This document shows positions 36,343 through 45,544 of a stretch of DNA of 64,000 bases, piece by piece. The notes beneath the pieces were generated by a model that was not told the origin of the DNA, did no database searches, and saw nothing but the letters and a program-made list of their open reading frames with translations. The stretch covers positions 7,149-71,148 of the forward strand of contig JAEZIX010000058.1 in the NCBI GenBank assembly GCA_023415935.1, in the 5' to 3' direction. This stretch comes from Cyanobacteria bacterium OH_CDB_20. Its GTDB lineage: Bacteria; Cyanobacteriota; Vampirovibrionia; Gastranaerophilales; Gastranaerophilaceae. A program made the translations under genes and the position numbers. Numbering within the stretch: position 1 is the first letter of the stretch; the number at the start of each line of letters is the position of its first letter.

Positions 36343-38310
36343 ATGAATAACAATGACAATGTAAAAACAGAAAAATTTGCAGATTTACCAAAAGAAAAAG
36401 GTAATATCGGTATGGCTCAACTTAATCCTATAGTCGGAAATGTTGAGTACAATGCTAAAAAAGTTTTGCAATATATTCAAAAAGCTGAAGATTTAGAACT
36501 GGATTTAGTTGTTTTTCCTGAGCTTGCACTTATGGGCTATCCTATTCAAGATACTATCGATAGGCACCCTGTTTTTGTTGAAGAAAACGTAAAATGGCTA
36601 AAAGCAATCGCAAAAGAAACAGGAAAAACAAGAGCGCTTGTTGGTTTTATTGAACCAAGACATCAAGAAAAAGTGGTTGGGAAGAAATATTTTAATGCAT
36701 TAGCAATACTTGGCGATGGTAAAATTCTTGGAATAGTCAGAAAATCCCTGCTCCCAACATATTCTGAATTCAATGATTACAGATATCAAGAACCTTCACC
36801 TGTTTCAGGGGTTCAACCGGCTGATACACTTTGCAATTTGTCAGAAGAAAATATAAAAGAACAAAGCAAATTAATAGAGATAAATGGCTTAAAGTATGCC
36901 ATTTCAATATGCGAAGACATATGGAACGACCATGAATTTTTCTCAAGCCCTATGTATAAAAAAGACCCTATCGCAGAACTTGCAGAAGAAGTGCCTAACG
37001 TTTTCATAAACGCATCAGCATCCCCTTCAAGAGCAAGAAAAGAACAGCTAAAACATAATATGCTTTCTTTTATTTCAAAAAAATATGAAACGCCAGTTGT
37101 ATATGTAAATCAAGTTGGAGCAATAGATGACAGCTCTTTTGACGGCACAAGCAGAGCATACAATAAAGAAGGAAAACTATTTGCAAGAGCAAAATCTTTT
37201 GAAGAAGGGCTTTTTATAGTAAATCCGATTACAAACTTCGGAACAGTTTATGAGCTTCCAAAGGGCTTAGAACAAACACTTACAGAGCTTAAGGAATTTT
37301 CGCTTGACTATGAAAATGACCTTGAAAGAACATACCTAACTGTAACGCAAGGAATACGTGATTATTTCGCAAAAAATGGTTTTAAAAGAGCGGTTCTTGG
37401 GCTCTCTGGTGGACTTGATTCAACGGTTTCAGCTGTACTTTTAGCAGACGCCCTTGGCAAAGAAAATGTCTTTGGAGTAAGTATGCCTTCTAAAATTACA
37501 AGCTCAGAAAGTAAAAATGACGCAAAAGAACTTGCAGAAAATTTAGGAATAAATTTTGCAGAAACTCCAATTAAAGAAATGGTTACAACAACAAATTCTG
37601 CGCTTGAAAACTTATTTTCTCAAGTCGAAAACAAATGGGACTGCCGCTACAAAGAAACATTCACCCAAGATAACATCCAAGCCCGTTCTCGCGCAATGTT
37701 TTTATGGGGAATTGCAAACGAATTTGCAAGTTGTATTCCTATTGCAACATCAGATAAATCAGAGCTTTATATGGGATATGCAACCATAAACGGTGATATG
37801 TCAGGCGGTTTTGCACCTATTGCAGATATTCCAAAAACGAAACTCTTTGCCTTCGCAAGATGGCTAAATCAAAACAGAGAGCAAAAAAATGCAATCCCTG
37901 AGGCAATCATAGAAAAACGCCCCGGAGCTGAGCTTGCGATAAACCCTGAAACAGGAAAACCACTAATAGCAGAAGATGCTCTAATGCCATATGAATTCTT
38001 GGATGAAGTAATTTGGCGTATAGAAAACAAACACGAAAGCTACGTCGATATGCTAAATTCAACTTTCTTATACGAGAAAAAAGAAACCGTCTCAAAAGCA
38101 CAAAAAATCGAATGGCTGGACAAATTCTACCGCAGAATGTCAACAGCACTTTATAAATGGTCAATCTTACCACCATCAGTAATTGTAGAGCCCCGTTCAA
38201 TAATTAAAGCTGACTATAAACAACCTATAACATCTAAAATAAATTACAAAGAACTTTCTGAAGAAGAAATATCAAGAAGATTATCAGAAGCAGTCAAAGT
38301 TTCCCTCTAA
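36343..38310 (+). CDS. nadE: Glutamine-dependent NAD+ synthetase
   Basis: Two domains are joined. Residues about 20-300 are a nitrilase-type glutaminase with the Glu (VFPELALMGYP), Lys (VRKSLLPTYSEF) and Cys (SICEDIW, near 190) of the triad. Residues about 330-655 are the NAD synthetase with the ATP-pyrophosphatase loop LGLSGGLDST (near 352-361) and TSDKSELYMGY. It makes NAD+ from deamido-NAD, ATP and glutamine. About 20 residues precede the usual beginning of the family (MAQLNPIVGN), so a start at that later methionine is possible, with AAAGG ten bases ahead. Confidence 0.95.
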   Translation: MNNNDNVKTEKFADLPKEKGNIGMAQLNPIVGNVEYNAKKVLQYIQKAEDLELDLVVFPELALMGYPIQDTIDRHPVFVEENVKWLKAIAKETGKTRALVGFIEPRHQEKVVGKKYFNALAILGDGKILGIVRKSLLPTYSEFNDYRYQEPSPVSGVQPADTLCNLSEENIKEQSKLIEINGLKYAISICEDIWNDHEFFSSPMYKKDPIAELAEEVPNVFINASASPSRARKEQLKHNMLSFISKKYETPVVYVNQVGAIDDSSFDGTSRAYNKEGKLFARAKSFEEGLFIVNPITNFGTVYELPKGLEQTLTELKEFSLDYENDLERTYLTVTQGIRDYFAKNGFKRAVLGLSGGLDSTVSAVLLADALGKENVFGVSMPSKITSSESKNDAKELAENLGINFAETPIKEMVTTTNSALENLFSQVENKWDCRYKETFTQDNIQARSRAMFLWGIANEFASCIPIATSDKSELYMGYATINGDMSGGFAPIADIPKTKLFAFARWLNQNREQKNAIPEAIIEKRPGAELAINPETGKPLIAEDALMPYEFLDEVIWRIENKHESYVDMLNSTFLYEKKETVSKAQKIEWLDKFYRRMSTALYKWSILPPSVIVEPRSIIKADYKQPITSKINYKELSEEEISRRLSEAVKVSL

Positions 38311-38385
38311 AACTTCCAAATAAAAAGGGAGCAACTGATAGTGTCGCTCCGTATTCCAACTCGTTGTTATTGTATATTGTAAGTC

Positions 38386-40077
38386 TTATGCTAAAGTAAA
38401 CCAAACATCGTTTACATTATATTTTTCTCCGTTTGCATCAGTGTAAGAACCAAGTTGTCTATTTTGAACGTCTTCGCCAGCTTCAAGACCGCTTTCTTCG
38501 TAAGAAGAAACATTGATTGAAGCAACGTGGCCAAGATCTTCAAGTTCAGTAACATTGCTGTCACTTATAAAGCCTAAGTTCATACCAACTGTTTGTAATG
38601 CTTGTTTTAATGCAGCTAGGTCTACATTTCCGTCTGATAAGCATTTAACACCTGTATATTGTTCAGCTTGTTCAGCTATCATTTTTAATGCTTCAAAGCC
38701 GTTTGCTGCGTTTAATTTTTCACCTGTGAATGGACTAACTGTTTGGTCACCAAATACTTCAGAACCGTCAATTGAACCATTACCGTTGATATCTGTCATA
38801 GCTAACATTTTATCGCCACCTGTAGCAGCACCGTCAGCTTTTCCGTTGTTGTCAATGTCAACACCTTGTCCAGCTGCAGCTGAAACTTGTCCGTCTTTGT
38901 TAAAGTCAACGATTAATGGTGAGTTCCAAGTTTTGTTATCACTAACTGCAATTGTAATTACTTTCTTATCTTCAGAGCTAGTAGGGGTATCCTCTTTTTG
39001 ATATTTTGAAGTATATGTTGATTCTGTGAAGATTTCATCTGTTGTTGGGTTAGCTAATTTGCTTTTATCAAATGGTGTTTGGATTGTTAAGTCAATATCA
39101 TTGTGACCTGCTTCGTTTGAAATAGTAACGTTTTTAACACCGTTGATTACTTCAGTATATTCTCTTGTATTTGTAACTGTATTAACTGTAGTTTGGTTGT
39201 AAGATTCATTAGTTCTTGTGTTTGCATTGATACATTCATTGTCAGAGACAGCTCTTGCGTGGTTAGAATTATTAGCATCTCTTTTTGCGACAACATATAC
39301 ATCTTTGCCAGCTGATGATTTTTTAGGGCTCTTGATTAGGATATAAAGAGGACCACCATCACTTGATTTTGCAGTTAAATCAACACTCTTCAAAATATTA
39401 ATTTCTTGAGCGCTCAAGTTATATTTTTGAGCAATTGCTTGGTATGCATCTTCTGTTATTTTGCTGCTAGGAGTGCTGCTTACTAGAGTTGAAGAAGTTT
39501 TTGTAATTTTATCCATTAACTCTTCAAAACCAAATCCTGTATATTCATTTTTATCAAGTGCATAATTTAAAGTTTGGATTGTGTTGTTACCTTTTGCAAG
39601 ATCGATATCAACATTGTTACCCCAAAAACCGATGTCGTGTGCTCCGTTACCAGCAGTAACACCATAGTTGTTACCGTAGAAGCCTAAATCTAAATTAGTA
39701 TTACCTGCTTCAAGATCAACATTGTTTGCAATAACTCTGATTGTATTTTCAGAACCATCGCCAACTTTGATTGTATTTTGTGCAGTTGTATTGTTCAAAT
39801 TACCTTTAACTTGGATATCATTGTTTCCACCAAGAGAAGTAATATCAAATTGGTTTCCTGTGAATACGATTTTGTCATCACTACCATTAGTATTGATGTC
39901 AGCGCTGTTTGCATTTACAACAACATTATCAACACCTGTAGAACCAGTATTGATAGAAACTTTTCCTGCGAAAACAGTTATATCGTTACTTCCGTCAGCT
40001 GTAGTTATATTAACAATAGAATTAGCATTTGTATTATAAATAAGGGTACTATTTTGTAATAAACTAGCTATATCCAT
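38386..40077 (-). CDS. Glycine/aspartate-rich beta-repeat protein with calcium-loop C-terminal region
   Basis: Residues 20-190 are made of short repeats rich in N, G, D and V (GSDDKIVFTGNQFDI, GGNNDIQVKGN, GSENTIRVIANNVDL) that look like a beta-solenoid of the RTX or parallel beta-helix sort. Near 395-445 there are EF-hand or dockerin-like loops: DFNKDGQVS, DIDNNGKADG and DINGNGSIDGSE. The protein ends DVWFTLA, a hydrophobic C-terminus as in type I secreted proteins. There is no N-terminal signal peptide. Together these suggest a calcium-binding protein exported by a type I route, but no such transporter is in the window. AAGGA precedes the ATG. Confidence 0.7.
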   Translation of the reverse strand: MDIASLLQNSTLIYNTNANSIVNITTADGSNDITVFAGKVSINTGSTGVDNVVVNANSADINTNGSDDKIVFTGNQFDITSLGGNNDIQVKGNLNNTTAQNTIKVGDGSENTIRVIANNVDLEAGNTNLDLGFYGNNYGVTAGNGAHDIGFWGNNVDIDLAKGNNTIQTLNYALDKNEYTGFGFEELMDKITKTSSTLVSSTPSSKITEDAYQAIAQKYNLSAQEINILKSVDLTAKSSDGGPLYILIKSPKKSSAGKDVYVVAKRDANNSNHARAVSDNECINANTRTNESYNQTTVNTVTNTREYTEVINGVKNVTISNEAGHNDIDLTIQTPFDKSKLANPTTDEIFTESTYTSKYQKEDTPTSSEDKKVITIAVSDNKTWNSPLIVDFNKDGQVSAAAGQGVDIDNNGKADGAATGGDKMLAMTDINGNGSIDGSEVFGDQTVSPFTGEKLNAANGFEALKMIAEQAEQYTGVKCLSDGNVDLAALKQALQTVGMNLGFISDSNVTELEDLGHVASINVSSYEESGLEAGEDVQNRQLGSYTDANGEKYNVNDVWFTLA

Positions 40078-40347
40078 TATATTTTTCCTTACACATAAAT
40101 TACTTTACACATATATATAAAAAATTTTTGTATATACCAAATTCATAAAAAGTATATATTGTTACATTAGTTAACATTTTTGAAACAATGAATTAACCAA
40201 GATAAAACGCAATAAAATCAACTTAATTAACCAAACGAGACAAAGACTAACATCCTCAAAAGAGTATATATTAGGCAATCTTGAGACGAAAAAATTTTTA
40301 ATAATAATAGAGGATTTATAACTTTAGGGGAATTTAGGAGAAATACT

Positions 40348-41160
40348 ATGACTTTAGATTTTAATTGCACTGGCACGCGTTTAAGAGCGTTAAACAGCAT
40401 TAAGGACTTCATAACAGGCAATGCTAAAAGTTCAGCACCTGTGGGCAATCCTGCTGATTATGGTAACGAAAGTTTATTTTTAAAAAAAGATGAAGAATAT
40501 AAAGATTTTCAAGTAAGAATGAATAAAGATAAAACATTAAAAAATGCCTTCGATGCACAGTTTGGAAGCACGAATGATTTATTCAAACTTTTTGATTCAG
40601 ACAATAACGGTACTTTAACAAAAGATGAAGCTCAAGTTTTCAATGACCTTGCAACTTCAAATGACTCATATTCTGATGCAGCAGTATTGACAACAAAAAT
40701 ATCACAATACCAAAAAACTAATGGAACAACTGTTACTCCAAACCAAAATCAAATGGGTCTTTCTCCAGATGCACAAATCGACTTCATCGATTCATTAGAA
40801 ATTCCTGGACTTAGCATTGCAGATTATACAAAAGCAGAAGACGGTTCATTAGTATTCACTACTGAAAGTGGTACAAAACTGACTTGTACGCAAGATTCTG
40901 CAACTGGCGAATATAAAGTTAGCATGAAATATTCAGACAATTCATCACGTGAACTTGTATATGATTCTGATAAAAATCTCACATCAATGAGATACAAAGA
41001 CAAAGAAACTGAAACTCTTGATGTATTCAAAGAAATCGACGGCGAAAGAAAAATCGCTGAAACATATAAATTTGATCCAAAAGATACAAATCCAGATAAA
41101 GCTCCGATTGGATTCGCTATGTACAATGAAGACAGCGGAGAAGTTGAAACGGTATACTAA
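40348..41160 (+). CDS. EF-hand protein of unknown function
   Basis: An EF-hand loop DSDNNGTLTKDE lies near residues 87-98, preceded by LFKLF as its first helix. The rest is polar; the C-terminal half (from about 165) has alternating strand patterns (SLVFTTESGTKLTC, SRELVYDSDKNLTSMRYKD) like RHS/YD-type beta sheets. AGGAG precedes the ATG. It is divergent from the calcium-loop protein at 38386, and the shared 270-bp gap is very AT-rich and carries two TTACACAT copies 16 bases apart (40089 and 40105). No function can be given. Confidence 0.7.
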   Translation: MTLDFNCTGTRLRALNSIKDFITGNAKSSAPVGNPADYGNESLFLKKDEEYKDFQVRMNKDKTLKNAFDAQFGSTNDLFKLFDSDNNGTLTKDEAQVFNDLATSNDSYSDAAVLTTKISQYQKTNGTTVTPNQNQMGLSPDAQIDFIDSLEIPGLSIADYTKAEDGSLVFTTESGTKLTCTQDSATGEYKVSMKYSDNSSRELVYDSDKNLTSMRYKDKETETLDVFKEIDGERKIAETYKFDPKDTNPDKAPIGFAMYNEDSGEVETVY

Positions 41161-41194
41161 ACAATTATTTAGGTTAGATTTGGGGTGGAATATA

Positions 41195-41223
41195 AAAGGT
41201 ACTTTAGATAATAAAGTACCTTT
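41195..41223. terminator. Bidirectional hairpin terminator
   Basis: AAAGGTACTTTA (41195-41206) pairs perfectly with TAAAGTACCTTT (41212-41223) around the loop GATAA. It separates two convergent genes and ends one base before the stop of the U32 peptidase gene. Confidence 0.8.
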
Positions 41224-43047
41224 CTATTTGTGGATTATTTGCATCAAGCAGTTTTTACAGTCAAATTCAAGCCTGTATTCCTTACCATATTCATCTACAA
41301 TATAAAAAGGCTCTTTATATTCATTATTGGAAAATTGTTTTGGACACATATCAAAAAGATACTTTAGACAATGCTTTGTGGTCATAACGACGTGACTTTT
41401 AATGTTTATATTAGATTCAGCAGCTAGTTCATTTACTTTTGCTTTGCGTTTTTCATAAAATTCTTTTGCTTTTGAATTATAAATATTTGCTCTAAAATCA
41501 AGATTTTTTTCAGGGTATTCAACTATTTCAATCTTATTATTCCTAACATCATTTTTGTAGCTCGCACTTCTTTGTTCTGAAAGTTTATCAAATAAATTCC
41601 TTCTTATATCATTAAGCTCTGATACAGGGATAAAAGGGACTTCTTCAAGATTTATAGAGATTCTTTCACATAAAAATTCAGTATTTCCAAGTTTTGAAAG
41701 CTGTTTTTTAATGTTTAAAGTTGCTGAATCAATATTTTTAGCCGGTTCAAATTTTGCATTTATAGCACAAACTGCTTTTTGCCCATCACAAGCAATAGCC
41801 TCGAAAACGTACTCATTATTTGCAAATAAGACATTGATATCAACAGGAATTTTTCTTTCAATTTTTGATTTTAAAACTTTGTCTATAAAATCTTTGTCAA
41901 AATTTCTGTATATTTTTAGTCCATTTTTTATAGCATTCATTGAATTTGGAAATACAGTATTTCCCTGAACTTTATTTATATTGGTACCTTGAAGCTCATT
42001 ATTTTCGTCAAAAAAGCATATGCCATCAGAGTTTTTTAACCGATTATTTTTTAGAACAAATGATGTTTTATCTATTTTTTCAACTTCACCAATATACTCC
42101 CCAAGAGATTTTGAATAATTTAAAGCTGAAATATCTTTACTTCTTCCATTAAAAAAGTAAGTTGTAAAAGAACGGTTAAAAGACTTATCGGGATTAGGCT
42201 CAAAGTCAATATTTGAAACTCCTATTGAACTTCTTTCAAGGTTTAGCTCTTTTAAAATTTTATCCAGTTCTTTTCGGTAAAATGCAACTACATTTCTGAC
42301 ATAATCTTCATCTTTAAGTCGACCTTCGATTTTAAATGAAGTAACACATGCTTGAATTAGTTCCTTTAAGTTATTTGAAAGATTAAAGTCTTTCAAACTC
42401 AACAAATACCTGTCTTTTACTATAAGTTTTCCGTTAGAATCTTTTAGTGAGTATTTTTTTCTGCAAGGCTGAGCACATTCTCCACGATTTGCACTTCTTC
42501 CGCCAACCGCATAGCTCATATAGCATTGACCACTATAAGAAACGCACAAAGCGCCATGGACAAAAGTTTCAACTTCAATATTGGTGTTTTCAGTAATATT
42601 TTTTATCTCGGCAAGTGAAAATTCCCTCGGTAAAATAACTCTTTTAAAGCCTGTTTTTTCAAGAAATTTAACCTTTTCAAGAGTGTTATTATGGCACTGT
42701 GTACTTGCAATAATTTGGATAGGGGGAAGATCCAGCTCTAAAAGTCCCATATCTTGAATAATAATTCCATCTACTCCAGCTTTATAAACACTATTTATAG
42801 CTTCAAGCACCTCTGGAAGCTCATCATCTTTAAAAATTGTATTAAAAGTAATATAAACTTTTACAAGATATTTGTGTGCATAATCAATAACTTCTTTGAT
42901 ATCTTCTAAAGAATTTCCTGCTTTTTTCCTTGCTCCAAACTTCAAATAACCAATATAAACAGCGTCAGCTCCAGCGTTAATCGCTGAAATTGCTGTATTT
43001 TTATCCTTTGCAGGCGCTAAAAGCTCAATTTTGCTGTTTGTGTTCAT
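41224..43047 (-). CDS. Peptidase U32 family protein
   Basis: The N-terminal barrel has the U32 signatures ELLAPAKD, AGADAVYIGYLKFGAR, and the cysteine-containing FVHGALCVSYSGQCYMS ... GRSANRGECAQPCR (about residues 165-197). About 300 further residues form the C-terminal region seen in long U32 proteins. Members include collagenase-like proteases and enzymes for tRNA or 23S rRNA hydroxylation and ubiquinone synthesis; they carry Fe-S clusters. Which one applies here is open. It overlaps the Clp-N gene by 23 bases, so the two are translationally linked. Confidence 0.88.
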   Translation of the reverse strand: MNTNSKIELLAPAKDKNTAISAINAGADAVYIGYLKFGARKKAGNSLEDIKEVIDYAHKYLVKVYITFNTIFKDDELPEVLEAINSVYKAGVDGIIIQDMGLLELDLPPIQIIASTQCHNNTLEKVKFLEKTGFKRVILPREFSLAEIKNITENTNIEVETFVHGALCVSYSGQCYMSYAVGGRSANRGECAQPCRKKYSLKDSNGKLIVKDRYLLSLKDFNLSNNLKELIQACVTSFKIEGRLKDEDYVRNVVAFYRKELDKILKELNLERSSIGVSNIDFEPNPDKSFNRSFTTYFFNGRSKDISALNYSKSLGEYIGEVEKIDKTSFVLKNNRLKNSDGICFFDENNELQGTNINKVQGNTVFPNSMNAIKNGLKIYRNFDKDFIDKVLKSKIERKIPVDINVLFANNEYVFEAIACDGQKAVCAINAKFEPAKNIDSATLNIKKQLSKLGNTEFLCERISINLEEVPFIPVSELNDIRRNLFDKLSEQRSASYKNDVRNNKIEIVEYPEKNLDFRANIYNSKAKEFYEKRKAKVNELAAESNINIKSHVVMTTKHCLKYLFDMCPKQFSNNEYKEPFYIVDEYGKEYRLEFDCKNCLMQIIHK

Positions 43048-44407
43048 TTTGCTCTTGTTTAATATTTTGAAGCCCGTGCTTTATCTCAATAACATCAACA
43101 CCAAGGTGATTTAATGCCTGCATTGCAAGCGATTGAGGTTGCGAACAAATAGCCAAAAGTAAATGTTCTGATGTAATTTTATTTTTCTTTAAAGCTTTTG
43201 CTATATTCCAGGCTTTTTCAAGGATTAATTTTGCTCTTTGAGAGAAAAGAATTTCTCTTTCATTGTAGTCAGAAGAAACTCCGACAATCTTTTCAACCTC
43301 ATTGCGGGCATCTTTAACGGTAACACCAAGCCCACTAAGAACGCGAGCACCAATTCCTGTACCTTCTAGCAATATTCCAAGCAGAATTAGCTCTGTTCCG
43401 ACAACATTCTTGCCTATTCTTCTTGCTTCTTGCTTTGCGAACCTAAGAATAATAAGAGTTTCATTCATTTGTTTTTCTATAGGACGGATGATTTTTTCTT
43501 CTAAATCATCATCATCAATATTGAACTCTTTAAATATCTTGTATGCTATACCGCTTTTAGCCTTTAAAAGTCCCAAAATAACATGTTCAGGGCTAACTGA
43601 AGTTGAGCCGAATTCTTTTGCTGTTTCTATCGCTAAAAGCATTGTTTTTAAAGCATTTGGAGTAAATATAATTTGTTTATCTTCATATTCAGCCTGTCTT
43701 GAAGAAAGTTCATTTAGTTTTTCATTAAATGAAGCTGGATTAATACCATATTTCCCAAGTATTTCAGGAAGTTCAGACTCTTTATCCTCAAGTATAGATT
43801 GAATAATCTGTTCTGTACCCATAATCTCATAAACTGAAGTTGAAAGTTTTGCAACTGCTCTTTCAAAAAGTGGCGAAGAATTCGGATCTTTAAAAATAGA
43901 ACGAATATACTTATACTTATCGTCAAGCATAAGTTTATCGGTGCCTTCTGGGTGTTCTTTGCTTTTCTTATTCTTATCTAAAATCTTTAGAAGCATACTT
44001 TCAGCTTTTTGAGTATCAAAGTCAAACTCTTTTAATATAAAGTAAATTGGAGAATCAACATCCTTAATAAGCGCCAGGAACAAGTGTTCTGGCTGTATGT
44101 ATTTATTGCCCAATCCGTATGCTATTTTTATTGAATGTTCAAAAATTCTCTTTAAATTATCACTAAAAACAACAAATTCATTAGGTTTTCCTGTTTCTTT
44201 AGTTGCAAGTTTTCTTTTTATAACTTCTTGAAGTTCATTTGCTGTAAATTTGGCCATATGAAGCAATTTAGTAACTAGTCCTGATTTTTGTCTACTTAAA
44301 GCAACGAGCAAATGTTCAGGATAAATTTTCTCGTGGTTAAACTCTATAGCAACTATTTGAGAGGTTTTAACAACATCAATTGCTTTTTCTGTGAACTTTT
44401 GGAACAA
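43025..44407 (-). CDS. Clp N-domain repeat protein without ATPase
   Basis: The whole 460 residues consist of Clp-N (ClpA/ClpC amino-terminal) half-repeats. Six can be traced: about 1-60 (IYPEHLLVALSRQ), 75-140 (IQPEHLFLALIKD), 180-235 (GTEQIIQSILEDK, degenerate), 247-305 (VSPEHVILGLLKA), 315-375 (GTELILLGILLEG) and 388-450 (TSEHLLLAICSQP). That is three complete domains. No AAA+ module or Walker motif is present, and the frame ends normally. Clp-N domains bind adaptors and substrates, so this may be an adaptor or competitor of ClpC. The start is TTG, with AAGGGG seven bases ahead. Confidence 0.85.
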   Translation of the reverse strand: MFQKFTEKAIDVVKTSQIVAIEFNHEKIYPEHLLVALSRQKSGLVTKLLHMAKFTANELQEVIKRKLATKETGKPNEFVVFSDNLKRIFEHSIKIAYGLGNKYIQPEHLFLALIKDVDSPIYFILKEFDFDTQKAESMLLKILDKNKKSKEHPEGTDKLMLDDKYKYIRSIFKDPNSSPLFERAVAKLSTSVYEIMGTEQIIQSILEDKESELPEILGKYGINPASFNEKLNELSSRQAEYEDKQIIFTPNALKTMLLAIETAKEFGSTSVSPEHVILGLLKAKSGIAYKIFKEFNIDDDDLEEKIIRPIEKQMNETLIILRFAKQEARRIGKNVVGTELILLGILLEGTGIGARVLSGLGVTVKDARNEVEKIVGVSSDYNEREILFSQRAKLILEKAWNIAKALKKNKITSEHLLLAICSQPQSLAMQALNHLGVDVIEIKHGLQNIKQEQNEHKQQN

Positions 44408-44442
44408 GACTTTCCCCTTTTTATGACCGAAACTACGATTTA

Positions 44443-45480
44443 TTATACTATAGTTTTGCTAAAAATGTACGCTAGATATACAAAATAGAAAATCCCCGCA
44501 AAAATAAGTGAGCGGGATGATAATTTATTTTTCATTGCACTTATATATAGCAAAATTACTGAAATATAAACAAAACTAACGTTTAATACGGCATCTTGGT
44601 TAAGCACCCAAGGAGTAAGTAAGAGCCCCACTGCCATTGGAATGCAGCTTTGAAAAACCATTGCGCCTGTTATATTAGACAAAGCCAATGTGTCTTTTGA
44701 TTTCTGAGTCCAAATCATACTGTTAAACATCTCGGGAAGCTCTGTTGCAACGGGGGCAAGGAAAAGACTCATAATAAGAGGCGAAATACCAAAGAGCACT
44801 GAAATATGCTTTATGTTTTCAACAAAAAAGTGAGAAGCAACAATAAGCCCGAGTATCGAAATAATAACCTGCAAAATAATAAGTATCATATTATATTTCT
44901 TTGGTGTTCTAAAAATGGTTTTTAAATATAAGTCTTTGCATTGAGGGTCGATTTCGCATTCGTCCCCGCAAGAATTGATAGTTCTAATTGCATAAAACAA
45001 ATAATATGTTAAAAGAAATACACCTATTATTTTTTTAGCAAATGGATAAGGCAAAAATGAAGCTCCAAATGCCAATGTATAACTGAATAAAAAGTATTTT
45101 AAATCTCTTCTGAAAAGCTCAGCGTTTGCTTTAATTTCAAGGGTTCTTTTACCTTTTTTATAAGCAAAAATAAGAGCTACAGCAGTCACAAACATAGCCA
45201 AAGTAGATAAAAGAAACGGTGAGCCTAAAATAGCTCCTGTACCTATTTCTCTACCAACATCAACGTTTCCACCAAAAAACAAGGCGCTTAAAATTGCAAC
45301 AAGTGGAACTATTGTCTCAGGAAGCGCCGTACCAATAGCTGCAAATACACTACCTAAAGCGCTATGACCAATATTTAGCTCCTCTCCTAATCTCTCTATT
45401 GCATTTGTAAATACTTCACAAATAAATACAATAAGAACCAAAAGCAGTATAACACTCGTAAAATGAACTAAATATTCCAA
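44443..45480 (-). CDS. Calcium/cation antiporter (CaCA family)
   Basis: The two alpha repeats of the sodium/calcium exchanger superfamily are visible: AAIGTALPETIVPLV (about 48-62) and APVATELPEMFNSM (about 240-255), each with the conserved acidic residue. About ten transmembrane helices are predicted by eye, with a central soluble loop containing three cysteines. It should exchange Ca2+ or another cation for Na+ or H+. The start is TTG at 45480 with AAGGG eight bases upstream. It reads toward the Clp-N gene with a 35-base gap. Confidence 0.88.
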   Translation of the reverse strand: MEYLVHFTSVILLLVLIVFICEVFTNAIERLGEELNIGHSALGSVFAAIGTALPETIVPLVAILSALFFGGNVDVGREIGTGAILGSPFLLSTLAMFVTAVALIFAYKKGKRTLEIKANAELFRRDLKYFLFSYTLAFGASFLPYPFAKKIIGVFLLTYYLFYAIRTINSCGDECEIDPQCKDLYLKTIFRTPKKYNMILIILQVIISILGLIVASHFFVENIKHISVLFGISPLIMSLFLAPVATELPEMFNSMIWTQKSKDTLALSNITGAMVFQSCIPMAVGLLLTPWVLNQDAVLNVSFVYISVILLYISAMKNKLSSRSLIFAGIFYFVYLAYIFSKTIV

Positions 45481-45544
45481 GAAAGTACCCTTTTAAAAAT
45501 TTATGATACAATACAGTTTAACATTAGAAAGATAAAATTCAAAT

